NCBI GenBank assembly: GCA_003568315.1
Contig: PWYL01000055.1
Location: 1 to 61,476 of the forward strand
Source of the DNA: Mollicutes bacterium
GTDB lineage: Bacteria; Bacillota_I; Bacilli_A; Izemoplasmatales; Izemoplasmataceae
DNA length: 61,476 nucleotides
Direction of reading: 5' to 3'
The first letter of the stretch is position 1; each line of letters starts with the position of its first letter. Positions 49,868 through 58,083 of this stretch are shown piece after piece. The position numbers and the translations under genes were made by a program. The notes under the pieces were generated by a model, which saw nothing but the letters and a program-made list of their open reading frames with translations, made no database searches and had not been told where the DNA came from.

Positions 49868-51232
49868 TCAAAGCCCCTTCGTTTTCCTTGTGAGATTGTG
49901 GATGGCTTCCATGTAGATGGCGGTGCCTTTCAAAAGGTCATCGATGTGGACGTGCTCGTCGATGCGATGGGCCTCTTCTTCTCGGCCGGGCATGAGCAGG
50001 CCGAAAGCCACACCGTATCCCAAGACGCGGGCATAGGTGCCGCCACCGATGGTGTAGGGCTTTGCGTCGAGATCGTTCGTGACTTTTTGATAGGCCGCCA
50101 TGAGATGCTCGACGAGAGGAGTTTCGACAGAAACGTGGTGCAGGGGAAGGTGCATCTTCTTCTCATAGTCCAAACCGTAGCGTTTGGCGGCATTCTTGAG
50201 CCTCTGCGCGGTGGCGCGCACATTGAACCCGAGCGGATAGCGCAGAGTCACGCCGATGCGGGCACCGTTTTCTTCATCATAGCTGAAGGTCCCGGGATTG
50301 ATGGTCAAAGAGGAGAGCACGGGCTCTTTCATGGCGATACCGAGTTTATCTCCGTAAGGGTCGAAAGCGAGTTTGTCATGGATGAAGGCGATGAAAGGAT
50401 CATCGATATTCTCATGCAAGAAGGAAGCGAGAATGAAAGCGGCGTTCAATCCGTGATAAGGGGTCATGCCGTGGGAAGTCCGCCCCTGCACCCGATAGAC
50501 GCCTTCGGAAAAGGAGCCCTTGTAGCCGTGGTGTTTCAAGAAGGCTTTGAACTCCCTCGAGAGGTCGACGGAGAGTTCGCATTCGGCATAGTCGGGAACG
50601 ATATTGTAGCGGTGTCCGGAAAAGAAATGTCTCAAGGGGCTCTCTTGATATGCCCCGTGGAAATCGAAGTTGAGGACGCCTTTTTCGCCGTGGATGAGGG
50701 GGAAGGTGGCATCGGGAGAGAATCCGTGATCCGGCATCTTCTCGTGTTTGAAATATTCGCGGATGCCCCGCCAAGCGGTTTCCTCGTCGGTGCCGAGGAT
50801 GAGCCGCACCCTTTTATTGAAAGGAACGCCCAAGTCTTTCAAGAATTTCATGGCGAAATAGGCCGCGATCACGGGGCCCTTGTCGTCGATGGTACCCCGT
50901 CCGTAGACTTTGCCGTCTTTCACTTCCGGATTGAAGGGGGGATGCTTCCAGCCGGTGGAAGCCGGGACGACATCGAGATGGCCCAGGATACCGACAATCT
51001 CTTCGCCTTCCCCATGTTCGATGTGTCCCGCGTACCCCTTGACATTCCTGGTAAGAAAACCATCGTTCTCTCCCAAGGCGAGCATGTGCTGTAAAGCTTC
51101 ACCGATCGCCTCCCCGAAGGGGGCCTCACTATCGGGATCGAAGGTCTCGAGCATGCTCGGGATGCGGACCAGTGCGCGCAATTCCTTGATGATGACCTTC
51201 CGGTGTGTTTGCACGTATGTGAGAAAGTCCAT
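49868..51232 (-). CDS. pepV: dipeptidase PepV-type (M20)
   Basis: Zinc-dependent dipeptidase of the M20/Sapep family; 454 residues. Metal ligands: H in GILGHLDVVPAS, D in GRGTIDDKGP, the catalytic Glu in LGTDEETAWRG, D in FSPDATFPLIHGEKG, and a C-terminal His in IDEHVHIDD. The ATG at 51232 follows GAGGTGG; upstream in-frame codons cross the promoter. It is divergent from the metal ATPase. pepV, the M42 enzyme and pepF give this window three peptidases. Confidence 0.93.
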   Translation of the reverse strand: MDFLTYVQTHRKVIIKELRALVRIPSMLETFDPDSEAPFGEAIGEALQHMLALGENDGFLTRNVKGYAGHIEHGEGEEIVGILGHLDVVPASTGWKHPPFNPEVKDGKVYGRGTIDDKGPVIAAYFAMKFLKDLGVPFNKRVRLILGTDEETAWRGIREYFKHEKMPDHGFSPDATFPLIHGEKGVLNFDFHGAYQESPLRHFFSGHRYNIVPDYAECELSVDLSREFKAFLKHHGYKGSFSEGVYRVQGRTSHGMTPYHGLNAAFILASFLHENIDDPFIAFIHDKLAFDPYGDKLGIAMKEPVLSSLTINPGTFSYDEENGARIGVTLRYPLGFNVRATAQRLKNAAKRYGLDYEKKMHLPLHHVSVETPLVEHLMAAYQKVTNDLDAKPYTIGGGTYARVLGYGVAFGLLMPGREEEAHRIDEHVHIDDLLKGTAIYMEAIHNLTRKTKGL

Positions 51233-51290
51233 GGGACCACCTCGTTCTGCCCATTCTCCCTTGTATGAGGGTGGGGGCACGATGTATAGA

Positions 51291-51319
51291 ATGATACCAC
51301 GCGGAAGCGCTTTTATCAA
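51291..51319 (-). promoter_or_regulatory. pepV promoter
   Basis: TTGATA (51314-51319), 17-nt spacer, TATCAT (51291-51296) with extended TG-G on the minus strand. A cre-like sequence fills the spacer. Confidence 0.65.
51302..51315. promoter_or_regulatory. cre-like site in the pepV promoter
   Basis: CGGAAGCGCTTTTA matches the Bacillus cre form TGAAAGCGCTTTCA at 11 of 14 positions and lies between the -35 and -10. A CcpA-like gene is encoded at 55.3-56.3 kb. By position it would repress. Confidence 0.35.
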
Positions 51320-51342
51320 GAGTTTCAAATCCTTGGTAACCC

Positions 51343-51370
51343 TTGACACATGAACGCCCAATCATATAAA
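51343..51370 (+). promoter_or_regulatory. promoter of the metal ATPase operon with IR over the -10
   Basis: TTGACA (51343-51348), 16-nt spacer, TATAAA (51365-51370). The imperfect dyad ATCAT-N5-ATGAT (51361-51375) covers the -10 and is a candidate operator for the co-transcribed ArsR protein. Confidence 0.6.
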
Positions 51371-51396
51371 ATGATGGTTGATAGAAGGTGTGACGT

Positions 51397-53487
51397 ATGG
51401 TCAGAAAACTCGTGATGAAGAACCTCATCTGTACGGCCTGCGCTTCCAAGATCGAGGTGGCCTTGTCCGAACTTCCCTATATACACTCCGCCAGTTTCAG
51501 TTTCGCCAACCAGACGATGATCATCGATGTCGACGACTCTTACGATGAAGAACGGGCTGTCGATGAAATCCAGGACATCGTCGATTCCATCGAAGGCGGC
51601 GTGGATGTTTTTCCCTATGAAAGGCGCCACCGTGTCGAACCGCGCAAGTTCTTGAAGACCTACCGGTTCGTGATGATCGGCGTCCTCATCTATGCCGCGG
51701 GAAGCATTCTCGGGTATTTCGAGATACTCGGACCGCGGTTGAACCCGCTCTATTGGGTGGGCTACGCCTTCATCGCCCACAAGGTCATCCACAACACCTA
51801 CCTCGGATTGAAACGCCGGGAGTTCTTCAACGAGAACATGTTGATGTTTGTGGCGACACTCGCGGCGATGGCCATCGAGAAGCCGTTCGAGGCCGCACTC
51901 GTCATCATCTTCTATTCCATCGGCGAACATCTCCAGCATCGGGCCGTGGACCATTCCAAGAACGAGATCAGCTCTCTGGCGGGGCTTCGTGTGGAATACG
52001 CCAATGTCATCGAGGGCGAGGACATCTCCATCAAAGACCCCATGGCCGTCAAGAAGGGAGACAGGCTCCTCGTCAAGAACGGGGAGAAGATTCCCGTCGA
52101 TTGCATCATCACCAAGGGGGAGACCTCCTTGAACACCAGCGCCCTGACCGGCGAATCGAAACTCAAAAACGCCGAACCGGGCGATTTCGTCCTGAGCGGC
52201 AACATCAACGTCGGCAGCGTCATCGAGGTCGAAGCCAAACGGGAATACAATGAGTCGACCATCGCCAAGATCATCGACCTCATCGAGAACGCCGCCAACA
52301 AGAAGACCAAGACCGAGAACTTCATCACCCGCTTCGCCCGTTTTTACACGCCCATCGTCACCGGTCTGGCGTTCTTGATGTTCTTGATTCCCACACTCAT
52401 CGATCCCGCAAACGCCGAGGAATACATCCACCGGGCGGCGATATTCCTCGTCATCAGCTGCCCTTGTGCGCTCGTCCTCTCCATCCCCCTCTCCTACTTC
52501 GCCGGGATAGGTGCGAGCGCCCGCGAAGGCATCCTCTTCAAGGGGTCGAACTATCTCGACATGCTCGCCTGGGTCGACACCATCGGCATCGACAAGACCG
52601 GCACTTTGACCCACGGCAATTTCGATGTGGCCGGTTTCACGAACCTCACAACACTCAAATATGCGGCCTCATTGGAACAATACTCCAACCACCCGATCGC
52701 CCAATCCATCACCAAGGCCTTCCCGGGAACCCTCATGGAATTCGACCGTGTGGAAGAGATCGCCGGCTTCGGCATGAAAGGGGAAGCCGGCGCCGACACC
52801 TATCTCGTCGGCGGCCGGAAGCTCTTGGACAAAGAGGGCATCCGCACCATCGACAAGAAGGACACCGCCGGCACGAACGTCTTCGTTGCGAAAAACGGTG
52901 AATACATCGGCCGTGTGGTCGTCAAGGACAAAGTCCGCGAAGATGCGCCCGCCGTCATGAAGAGCCTCATGCGTAAGGCGCGTGTCACCATGCTCACCGG
53001 CGACAACGAAGCCACCGCGAGCGAAGTCGCCTACGACGTGGGCGGCATCGACTACGCCCACAGTCTGCTTCCCGCCGACAAGATCGAAGTGTTCGAGAAA
53101 CTCCCCTCCAAGGGAGCGAAAATGTATATCGGCGACGGCATCAACGACGCCCCGCTCATCCGGAGCGCCGACATCGGCATCGCCATGGGGGAAGGTAGCG
53201 AACTCGCCATCGACGTCGCCGATGTCATCATCATGAACAACGACCTCACCCTTTTGAACAAGGCGTTCAGACTCTCGCGAAAGACCCGCACCATCGTCTA
53301 TCAGAACATCGCGCTCAGTCTGGGTGTGAAATTCACATTTCTCACCCTTGCGGGCTTCGGTGCCACCAACATGCTCATGGCGATATTCGCGGATGTCGGC
53401 ATCACGCTCATCGCCGTCATGAACGCACTCAGACTCGTGTATGGAAGGAGATGGCTCATACGTGACCGAAAGAGAAAATTTGCGTGA
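51397..53487 (+). CDS. Zn/Cd/Pb-type P1B ATPase (ZntA/CadA-like)
   Basis: Heavy-metal efflux ATPase in the plasma membrane; 696 residues. One N-terminal heavy-metal-associated domain with C-x2-C (ICTACASK), TM segments, A-domain TGES, the CPC motif in ISCPCALVLSIP, phosphorylation site DKTGTLTHG, HP motif (NHPIAQS), GDGINDAP, and a last-but-one TM with FADVGITLIAVMNALRL. The CPC plus this DxG form is the P1B-2 (Zn/Cd/Pb) subgroup. SD AAGGTG precedes the ATG at 51397. It forms an operon with the ArsR sensor that follows. Confidence 0.94.
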   Translation: MVRKLVMKNLICTACASKIEVALSELPYIHSASFSFANQTMIIDVDDSYDEERAVDEIQDIVDSIEGGVDVFPYERRHRVEPRKFLKTYRFVMIGVLIYAAGSILGYFEILGPRLNPLYWVGYAFIAHKVIHNTYLGLKRREFFNENMLMFVATLAAMAIEKPFEAALVIIFYSIGEHLQHRAVDHSKNEISSLAGLRVEYANVIEGEDISIKDPMAVKKGDRLLVKNGEKIPVDCIITKGETSLNTSALTGESKLKNAEPGDFVLSGNINVGSVIEVEAKREYNESTIAKIIDLIENAANKKTKTENFITRFARFYTPIVTGLAFLMFLIPTLIDPANAEEYIHRAAIFLVISCPCALVLSIPLSYFAGIGASAREGILFKGSNYLDMLAWVDTIGIDKTGTLTHGNFDVAGFTNLTTLKYAASLEQYSNHPIAQSITKAFPGTLMEFDRVEEIAGFGMKGEAGADTYLVGGRKLLDKEGIRTIDKKDTAGTNVFVAKNGEYIGRVVVKDKVREDAPAVMKSLMRKARVTMLTGDNEATASEVAYDVGGIDYAHSLLPADKIEVFEKLPSKGAKMYIGDGINDAPLIRSADIGIAMGEGSELAIDVADVIIMNNDLTLLNKAFRLSRKTRTIVYQNIALSLGVKFTFLTLAGFGATNMLMAIFADVGITLIAVMNALRLVYGRRWLIRDRKRKFA

Positions 53488-53749
53488 CACGGTGCGGCTT
53501 TTCAAGATTTTCAGCGACGAGACCCGGCTGAGAATCATCGATTTGCTCATGGACGGCGAGTACTGCGTCCAGGACATCTGCGAGAAACTCGACATGCAAC
53601 AGTCCACAGTCTCGCACCAGCTCAGGCTCCTCCGGGACGAGAACGTGGTCCGAAGGCGCAGAAGCGGGAAAAAGGTGATCTATGCCCTCAAAGACCTCCA
53701 TGTCAAGACCATCTACCAGATGGCCCGCTCTCACGTCGAAGAGTGTTGA
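53462..53749 (+). CDS. ArsR/SmtB-family metal-sensing repressor
   Basis: Winged-helix repressor of about 95 residues, predicted to release its own operon on Zn/Cd binding. The DNA-binding helix region is DMQQSTVSHQLRLLRDENVV. Ligands of the alpha-5 site are complete in D-x-H-x10-H-x2-E near the C-terminus (the CadC/CzrA arrangement). The alpha-3 site keeps two cysteines (YCVQDIC) of the ArsR/CadC pattern, with Q in place of the middle one. I prefer the GTG at 53462, 11 nt after AAGGAG; an ATG at 53441 lies before that SD. It overlaps the ATPase gene. Confidence 0.9.
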   Translation: MTERENLRDTVRLFKIFSDETRLRIIDLLMDGEYCVQDICEKLDMQQSTVSHQLRLLRDENVVRRRRSGKKVIYALKDLHVKTIYQMARSHVEEC

Positions 53750-53781
53750 GGATTCTGCGCGATCCTCAATATCGACAAAAG

Positions 53782-53823
53782 AAAAACTCCGTCCGGAACC
53801 TGTGCGTTCCGGACGGAGTTTTT
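53782..53823. terminator. bidirectional terminator between arsR and tyrS
   Basis: 17-bp perfect stem (53783-53799 / 53806-53822; AAAACTCCGTCCGGAAC and its complement) with T-runs on both strands, serving the convergent arsR and tyrS transcripts. Confidence 0.9.
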
Positions 53824-53826
53824 GCA

Positions 53827-55068
53827 TCAACGCGCGTGTCGCAAGAGACCATAGTGCTTCTTTCCGCGTCGCAAGACATGATAGACACCCTCGATCGCAC
53901 TTTCGCTCGTGAGCATGGCTTCGGTGTCGGTCATCTTCTCACCGTTCACGCTCACGGCGTTTTGTCCGATGAGGGTGCGCGCCTCCCGTTTCGAGGGAGC
54001 GAGACCCGTCTCTATCAGTGCCTCCACAAGCGGCAAAGGCTCATCCGTCATCGCGTGCGGGACGTTTTCCAATCCCATAGCGATCTCCTTGGCGGAAAGG
54101 CGGGTGATATCGCCACCGAACAGGGCTTCGGTGATCCGTTCGGCTTCGGCGAGACCCTCTTCTTTGTGGATGAGGCGGGTGACCTCTCGGGCGAGGCGTT
54201 TCTGGGCGTGACGCAAATGCGGGCTCGCTTCCATCTTCGCGGTGATGTCTTCGATGTCTTTTCGGGAAAGCGATGTGAACTGTCTCAGCCGGACAAGCGC
54301 CTCGTCGTCCTCGAGATTGATCCAGTATTGGTAGAAGGCATAGGGCGAAGTCCTTTCCGGATCGAGCCAGACGGTTTCGGTGCCGGTCTTTCCGAACTTC
54401 GTGCCATCCTTCTTTGTGACAAGCGGCGCGACGAGACCGTAGATTTCCTTGTCCGCCCCTTCGCGGCGACGGATGTAATCGAGGCCGGCGGTGATGTTCC
54501 CCCATTGGTCGCCGCCGCCGATTTGCAGTGTGCAACCTTTCCGTTTGAATAGCTCGTGGAAATCGATCGCCTGGATGATCTGATAGGAGAACTCCGTGAA
54601 ACTGATACCGGTTTCCAACCGGTTCTTGACGCTCTCTTTCGCCATCATCGTGTTGATGTTGAAGTGTTTGCCGACATCTCGCAGGAAGGTTACCATGCCA
54701 TAATTCTTGAGCCAATCGTAGTTGTTCACGACGAGGGCTTCGGGAATGATCGATTCGACCTGTCGCTCGAGAGATTTCGCGTTTTCCATCGTCTCTTCGA
54801 GCGTGAGAAGTTTACGCTCGCTCCCACGTCCGCTAGGATCACCGATGAGACCGGTGCCGCCGCCGATGACCATGATTGGCTTGTGTCCCGCCGCTGCAAG
54901 TCTCCTCGCGATCATGTAGGGGACGAGATGGCCCACGTGCAAAGAGCTGTCGCTCGGGTCCGCCCCGAGATAGAAGACGACTTCGTTCTTGTCGAGATGA
55001 TCGGAAATTCTCTCGTCGGTCACGTCTTGCAGAAGTCCGCGGTATGCGAGATCCTTGATGACATCCAT
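53827..55068 (-). CDS. tyrS: tyrosyl-tRNA synthetase
   Basis: Charges tRNA-Tyr; 413 residues, class I. The HIGH-like motif is HVGHLVPYM, the KMSKS-like motif is KFGKTGTET, and a C-terminal S4 RNA-binding domain (about 350-413) contains PSKREARTLIGQNAVSVNGEK. Two ATGs follow the SD (GGAGGAATGAACATG); the second, at 55068, has normal spacing. It is preceded by a Tyr T-box and ends at the terminator shared with arsR. Confidence 0.97.
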   Translation of the reverse strand: MDVIKDLAYRGLLQDVTDERISDHLDKNEVVFYLGADPSDSSLHVGHLVPYMIARRLAAAGHKPIMVIGGGTGLIGDPSGRGSERKLLTLEETMENAKSLERQVESIIPEALVVNNYDWLKNYGMVTFLRDVGKHFNINTMMAKESVKNRLETGISFTEFSYQIIQAIDFHELFKRKGCTLQIGGGDQWGNITAGLDYIRRREGADKEIYGLVAPLVTKKDGTKFGKTGTETVWLDPERTSPYAFYQYWINLEDDEALVRLRQFTSLSRKDIEDITAKMEASPHLRHAQKRLAREVTRLIHKEEGLAEAERITEALFGGDITRLSAKEIAMGLENVPHAMTDEPLPLVEALIETGLAPSKREARTLIGQNAVSVNGEKMTDTEAMLTSESAIEGVYHVLRRGKKHYGLLRHAR

Positions 55069-55091
55069 GTTCATTCCTCCTCGGATAGTAC

Positions 55092-55298
55092 AAAAAGGTG
55101 GCCCTTGCAAAGGACGGATGTTATCCGCGGTACCACCTTTGTTCTAGTTCTCACTAACACTCGAAGGGGATAACGGTCCCGCCGTCCATTGTTTGGCAAT
55201 GGCGACTCCCAAGTGTATTCCGCGGCTTCCTTCCCCGGTTCGCACCGGCCACCGGGTCTCTTGGGAAGGGGTGCCGCTACTTCTCTTGTTCGCGGTCT
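55092..55298 (-). ncRNA. T-box leader, tRNA-Tyr specific
   Basis: The conserved AAGGTGGTACCGCGG lies at 55125-55139 (minus strand). The specifier UAC (55215-55217) is in the canonical context GGAAUACAC, with CAAG/CUUG below and GCGGC/GCCGC above the loop. The terminator ends in T5 at 55092-55096; its 3' arm CCACC is complementary to the T-box GGTGG, so termination and antitermination are directly exclusive. A GATAAT -10 candidate (55305-55310) overlaps the stop codon of the upstream regulator gene. Confidence 0.9.
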
Positions 55299-55305
55299 TT
55301 TCTGA

Positions 55306-56307
55306 TTATCTTGTCGTTTCACGGGAGACAATCCCGTGGTCGAGGATGACTTTGGGATTCTCGATTCCCTCTTGGTTCATGAGTTTGGTGAGCACCCGCA
55401 TCGAGACGGCGCCGATGTCATAGATCGGCACATCGACACAGGTCAGATTCGGGCGCGAGAGACGGGCGTATTTCGTGTTTTGGAAACCGCACACACTGAT
55501 GTCGTCGGGCACTGTGACATCGTTTTGGAAGGCGACGTTGATGAAACTCACGGCGATGGAGTCGCGCACGGCGATGATGCCGTCGACCTTTTGGCTTTGG
55601 AAGTATTCGTGGAAATGTTCGGTGTTCACCGAGATTCTTCCGCTCGTGCGCATGATCTTGGTTTCGAGGCCGTGCTCCTCCATGGCTCTGAGATAGCCCT
55701 TCTCTTTGAGGTCGTTGACCATGTATTTTCGTACCGTGGAAACCATGTAGATGTTCTTGCGGCCTTCTTCGACGAGTTTCTTGGTGATCTCATAGCCGGC
55801 CTTCTCGTAGTCGATGGAAACGCTCGGAATCTCGTCCGATTCGTGAAACATGGTGTTGGTGAGCACGATGGGGATCTGGTGCTCGTTCTTGATGGTCATG
55901 AGGAAATCGTATTGTTTCCGGGTGATCTCGTCGTTCAAATAGAGGATGCCATCGACCTGGGCGGCGATGATCTCCTTGAGAATCTCCTCCTCGGAGGATT
56001 CCTCGTTGTCGAGGATGTAGAGGAGGATCGAGTATTTGTACACACGGGCGATATCGGCGATGCCGTTCATCATCTCGGCGATGGAGGCTCGACTCATGTC
56101 GGGAACAAGAACGGCGACCGTCGTGGATTTGCGACTGGCGAGGCCCTTGGCGAACGCGTTGGGCTTGTAGCCGAGTTCCTCGATGACGCGGATTACCCGC
56201 TCGCGGGTCTCGGGTTTGACCTTTTCGGGGTTGTTGATGGCCCTTGATACCGTGGCCAGGGAAACGCGGGCCTTGCCTGCGACATCATAGATTGTAGCCT
56301 TGCCCAT
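55306..56307 (-). CDS. ccpA: LacI-family regulator, CcpA-like
   Basis: Transcription regulator of 333 residues, probably the carbon catabolite control protein. The N-terminal HTH is ATIYDVAGKARVSLATVSRA, followed by the hinge region NAFAKGLASRKSTTVAVLVP, very close to Bacillus CcpA; the periplasmic-binding-like core lacks sugar specificity motifs that I can assign. CcpA acts with HPr(Ser-P); that partner is not in the window. A cre-like palindrome overlies its promoter, which suggests autoregulation. SD AGGTGG precedes the ATG at 56307. The other option is a different LacI paralogue. Confidence 0.8.
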   Translation of the reverse strand: MGKATIYDVAGKARVSLATVSRAINNPEKVKPETRERVIRVIEELGYKPNAFAKGLASRKSTTVAVLVPDMSRASIAEMMNGIADIARVYKYSILLYILDNEESSEEEILKEIIAAQVDGILYLNDEITRKQYDFLMTIKNEHQIPIVLTNTMFHESDEIPSVSIDYEKAGYEITKKLVEEGRKNIYMVSTVRKYMVNDLKEKGYLRAMEEHGLETKIMRTSGRISVNTEHFHEYFQSQKVDGIIAVRDSIAVSFINVAFQNDVTVPDDISVCGFQNTKYARLSRPNLTCVDVPIYDIGAVSMRVLTKLMNQEGIENPKVILDHGIVSRETTR

Positions 56308-56331
56308 TCAACCACCTACTTCCTTTAAGGT

Positions 56332-56360
56332 ATTATAGCATTGAATGAAAATGTTTTCAA
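56332..56360 (-). promoter_or_regulatory. promoter of the ccpA-like gene
   Basis: TTGAAA (56355-56360), 17-nt spacer, TATAAT (56332-56337) with extended TG-C on the minus strand. Confidence 0.75.
56346..56359. promoter_or_regulatory. cre-like operator over the ccpA-like promoter
   Basis: TGAAAATGTTTTCA is palindromic except at its centre and fits the cre form TGAAAnCGnTTTCA except that the central CG reads TG. It overlaps the -35 and the spacer, which fits repression of the gene by its own product. Confidence 0.45.
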
Positions 56361-56400
56361 ACCATTTTCATGCCTTTCCAAGGCATTCCTCACCCATATG

Positions 56401-56424
56401 AAAAAAGCCTTCGAGCGAAGGCTT
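56401..56424 (-). terminator. rplS terminator
   Basis: 9-bp stem AAGCCTTCG / CGAAGGCTT followed by T6 on the minus strand, just past the rplS stop. Confidence 0.88.
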
Positions 56425-56428
56425 TCTT

Positions 56429-56776
56429 TCATCGGCGTTCCTTGATGCGTGACGCCTTGGCCGAGCGGCCGCGGATGTAGTGAAGTTTCGCGCGACGCAC
56501 TTTCCCTCTCCGCACCACATCGATTTTCGCGATGGAGGGAGAATGGACGGGAAAGGTCCTTTCGGTACCGATACCGAAAGACACCTTGCGGACGGTGAAT
56601 GTCTCGCTGATGCCGGAGCCCTGGCGCTTGATGACGAGGCCTTCGAAGACCTGGATCCGCTCGCGGGCACCTTCTTTGATCTTCACTGAGACCCGTACAC
56701 GGTCACCGGGACGGAAAGGGGGCAGATCGGCTTTGAGTTGTTGCTTGGTGATATCGCTGATCAGGTTTTGCGACAT
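56429..56776 (-). CDS. rplS: 50S ribosomal protein L19
   Basis: Large-subunit protein at the subunit interface; 115 residues. The motif [18 protein letters not shown] and the C-terminal [16 protein letters not shown] are diagnostic. The ATG at 56776 has AAGGAG about 10 nt upstream. It is the last gene of the rimM-trmD-rplS series and also has its own extended -10 with a leader of about 75 nt. Confidence 0.97.
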   Translation of the reverse strand: MSQNLISDITKQQLKADLPPFRPGDRVRVSVKIKEGARERIQVFEGLVIKRQGSGISETFTVRKVSFGIGTERTFPVHSPSIAKIDVVRRGKVRRAKLHYIRGRSAKASRIKERR

Positions 56777-56855
56777 GTGGGAATCACTCCTTTGGTCATC
56801 TTTGTTCATGGAGTGGACCTTCCAGCGGAACAAGATTCATTGAACAGCGCCGATT

Positions 56856-56864
56856 ATTATAGCA
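56856..56864 (-). promoter_or_regulatory. extended -10 of rplS
   Basis: GTGC-TATAAT on the minus strand, 80 nt before the rplS ATG. The intervening leader may carry an L19-type autoregulatory structure, as known for Bacillus rplS, but I cannot fold it with confidence. Confidence 0.5.
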
Positions 56865-56880
56865 CAATCGGAAGGTGTGT

Positions 56881-57573
56881 TCAACGGTTTTTTCGTTTTT
56901 CCAGATACTTCCTATAGAGGTCGGGACGCCGCTTCTTCGTCCGTTTCAGGGATTCTTCACGACGCCAGGCCTCAATCTTGGCGTGATCACCCGAAAGGAG
57001 GATCTCGGGTACGGCCCTGCCTTCGAAAACCCGGGGCCGGGTGTAGTGGGGGTATTCGAGAAGCCCCCGACTGAAGGAATCTTCCTCGGGCGACGCCTCG
57101 TTCAACACGCCCGGCAGCAGGCGGACGATGGAATCGCAAACGACGAGTGCCGGCGCTTCGCCGCCTGTGAGGACATAGTCGCCGATGGATATCTCGACGT
57201 CGAAATAGTCCCGGATGCGCTCATCATAGCCCTCGTAATGGCCGCAGAGGATGATGATGTGCTTGTTCTTGGCGAGGGTCGCGGCCCGTTCTTGATTGTA
57301 GGGAAGACCTTGCGGTGTCATGAGAATGCGGAGGGCCGTATGTTCTTCGTCCACGGCCCGGAGCGCATTCACGACGGGCTCTACGCGGAGCACCATGCCC
57401 GCACCGCCGCCGTAGGGGGTGTCGTCAACGCTTTGGTGCTTGTCGACGCTATATTCACGGAAATCGTGGATACCCACCGTGATATGGTTGTCACGTTTCG
57501 CCCTTCCGAGGATGGAGTGTTCGAAGAAGGGACGGACCATGTCGGGGAAAAGCGTCAGGATGTCGATTTTCAT
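56881..57573 (-). CDS. trmD: tRNA (guanine-N1-)-methyltransferase
   Basis: Makes m1G37 in tRNA, which prevents +1 frameshifting; 230 residues, SPOUT knot fold. The N-terminus is MKIDILTLFPDM; substrate and SAM segments are LMTPQGLPYNQ, CGHYEGYDERI and IGDYVLTGGE. The ATG at 57573 overlaps the rimM stop by 4 nt. The longer open frame upstream lies in rimM and is not coding. Confidence 0.97.
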   Translation of the reverse strand: MKIDILTLFPDMVRPFFEHSILGRAKRDNHITVGIHDFREYSVDKHQSVDDTPYGGGAGMVLRVEPVVNALRAVDEEHTALRILMTPQGLPYNQERAATLAKNKHIIILCGHYEGYDERIRDYFDVEISIGDYVLTGGEAPALVVCDSIVRLLPGVLNEASPEEDSFSRGLLEYPHYTRPRVFEGRAVPEILLSGDHAKIEAWRREESLKRTKKRRPDLYRKYLEKRKNR

Positions 57574-58073
57574 AACAATCCCTCGATTTCGTCGATGAGA
57601 ATCTCCTTGGCATCCAAGTCGACCTTTTTGACAAAGACCTTGAGAAAAGGTACGAGGACGTCCTTGCCCGATTCGGCTTCGATTCTGAGCATCGTTCCCT
57701 GGGGGACCTCGAAGACCTCTTTGACGATGCCTATCGGGCCGTCGGCCGTTTTCACCGTGCAACCGACAAGGTCGTTGTAATAGAACTCGTCGGACCCGAG
57801 CGGCTCCCTCTCTTCGGCAAGGATCTCGAGGGTTCCGCCCTTGAGATGTTCAACTTCGTCCAAAGAGGAGAACTCCTCGAAATCGAGAAGGTCCATGCCC
57901 TTGTGTTCGCGGTGTCTTTCGACAGTCACCTTGATTCTTCGTCCTTGGGCGTTGACATAGAGTGAAGCGTTTTTTTTGTAGCGATCGCGCTTGAAGTCGC
58001 TGTCGGTCCGGACTTTCAATGTGCCGTCGATTCCGTGGGTGTTTTTGATGGTGCCCACGACAATGTATTCCAT
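57570..58073 (-). CDS. rimM: 16S rRNA processing protein RimM
   Basis: 30S assembly factor that binds S19 and the head of the subunit; 167 residues. The N-terminal RimM domain begins VVGTIKNTHGIDGTLKV, and the PRC-barrel part contains DLVGCTVKTADG and VPQGTMLRIE. It lies 10 nt downstream of natB and overlaps trmD. Confidence 0.95.
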   Translation of the reverse strand: MEYIVVGTIKNTHGIDGTLKVRTDSDFKRDRYKKNASLYVNAQGRRIKVTVERHREHKGMDLLDFEEFSSLDEVEHLKGGTLEILAEEREPLGSDEFYYNDLVGCTVKTADGPIGIVKEVFEVPQGTMLRIEAESGKDVLVPFLKVFVKKVDLDAKEILIDEIEGLL

Positions 58074-58083
58074 TCTCTCACCC

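Noticed and set aside
51325-52614. 429-codon minus-strand open frame inside the metal ATPase gene
   Set aside because: The plus strand encodes an intact P1B ATPase with all catalytic motifs; the antisense frame has no SD or recognisable domain.
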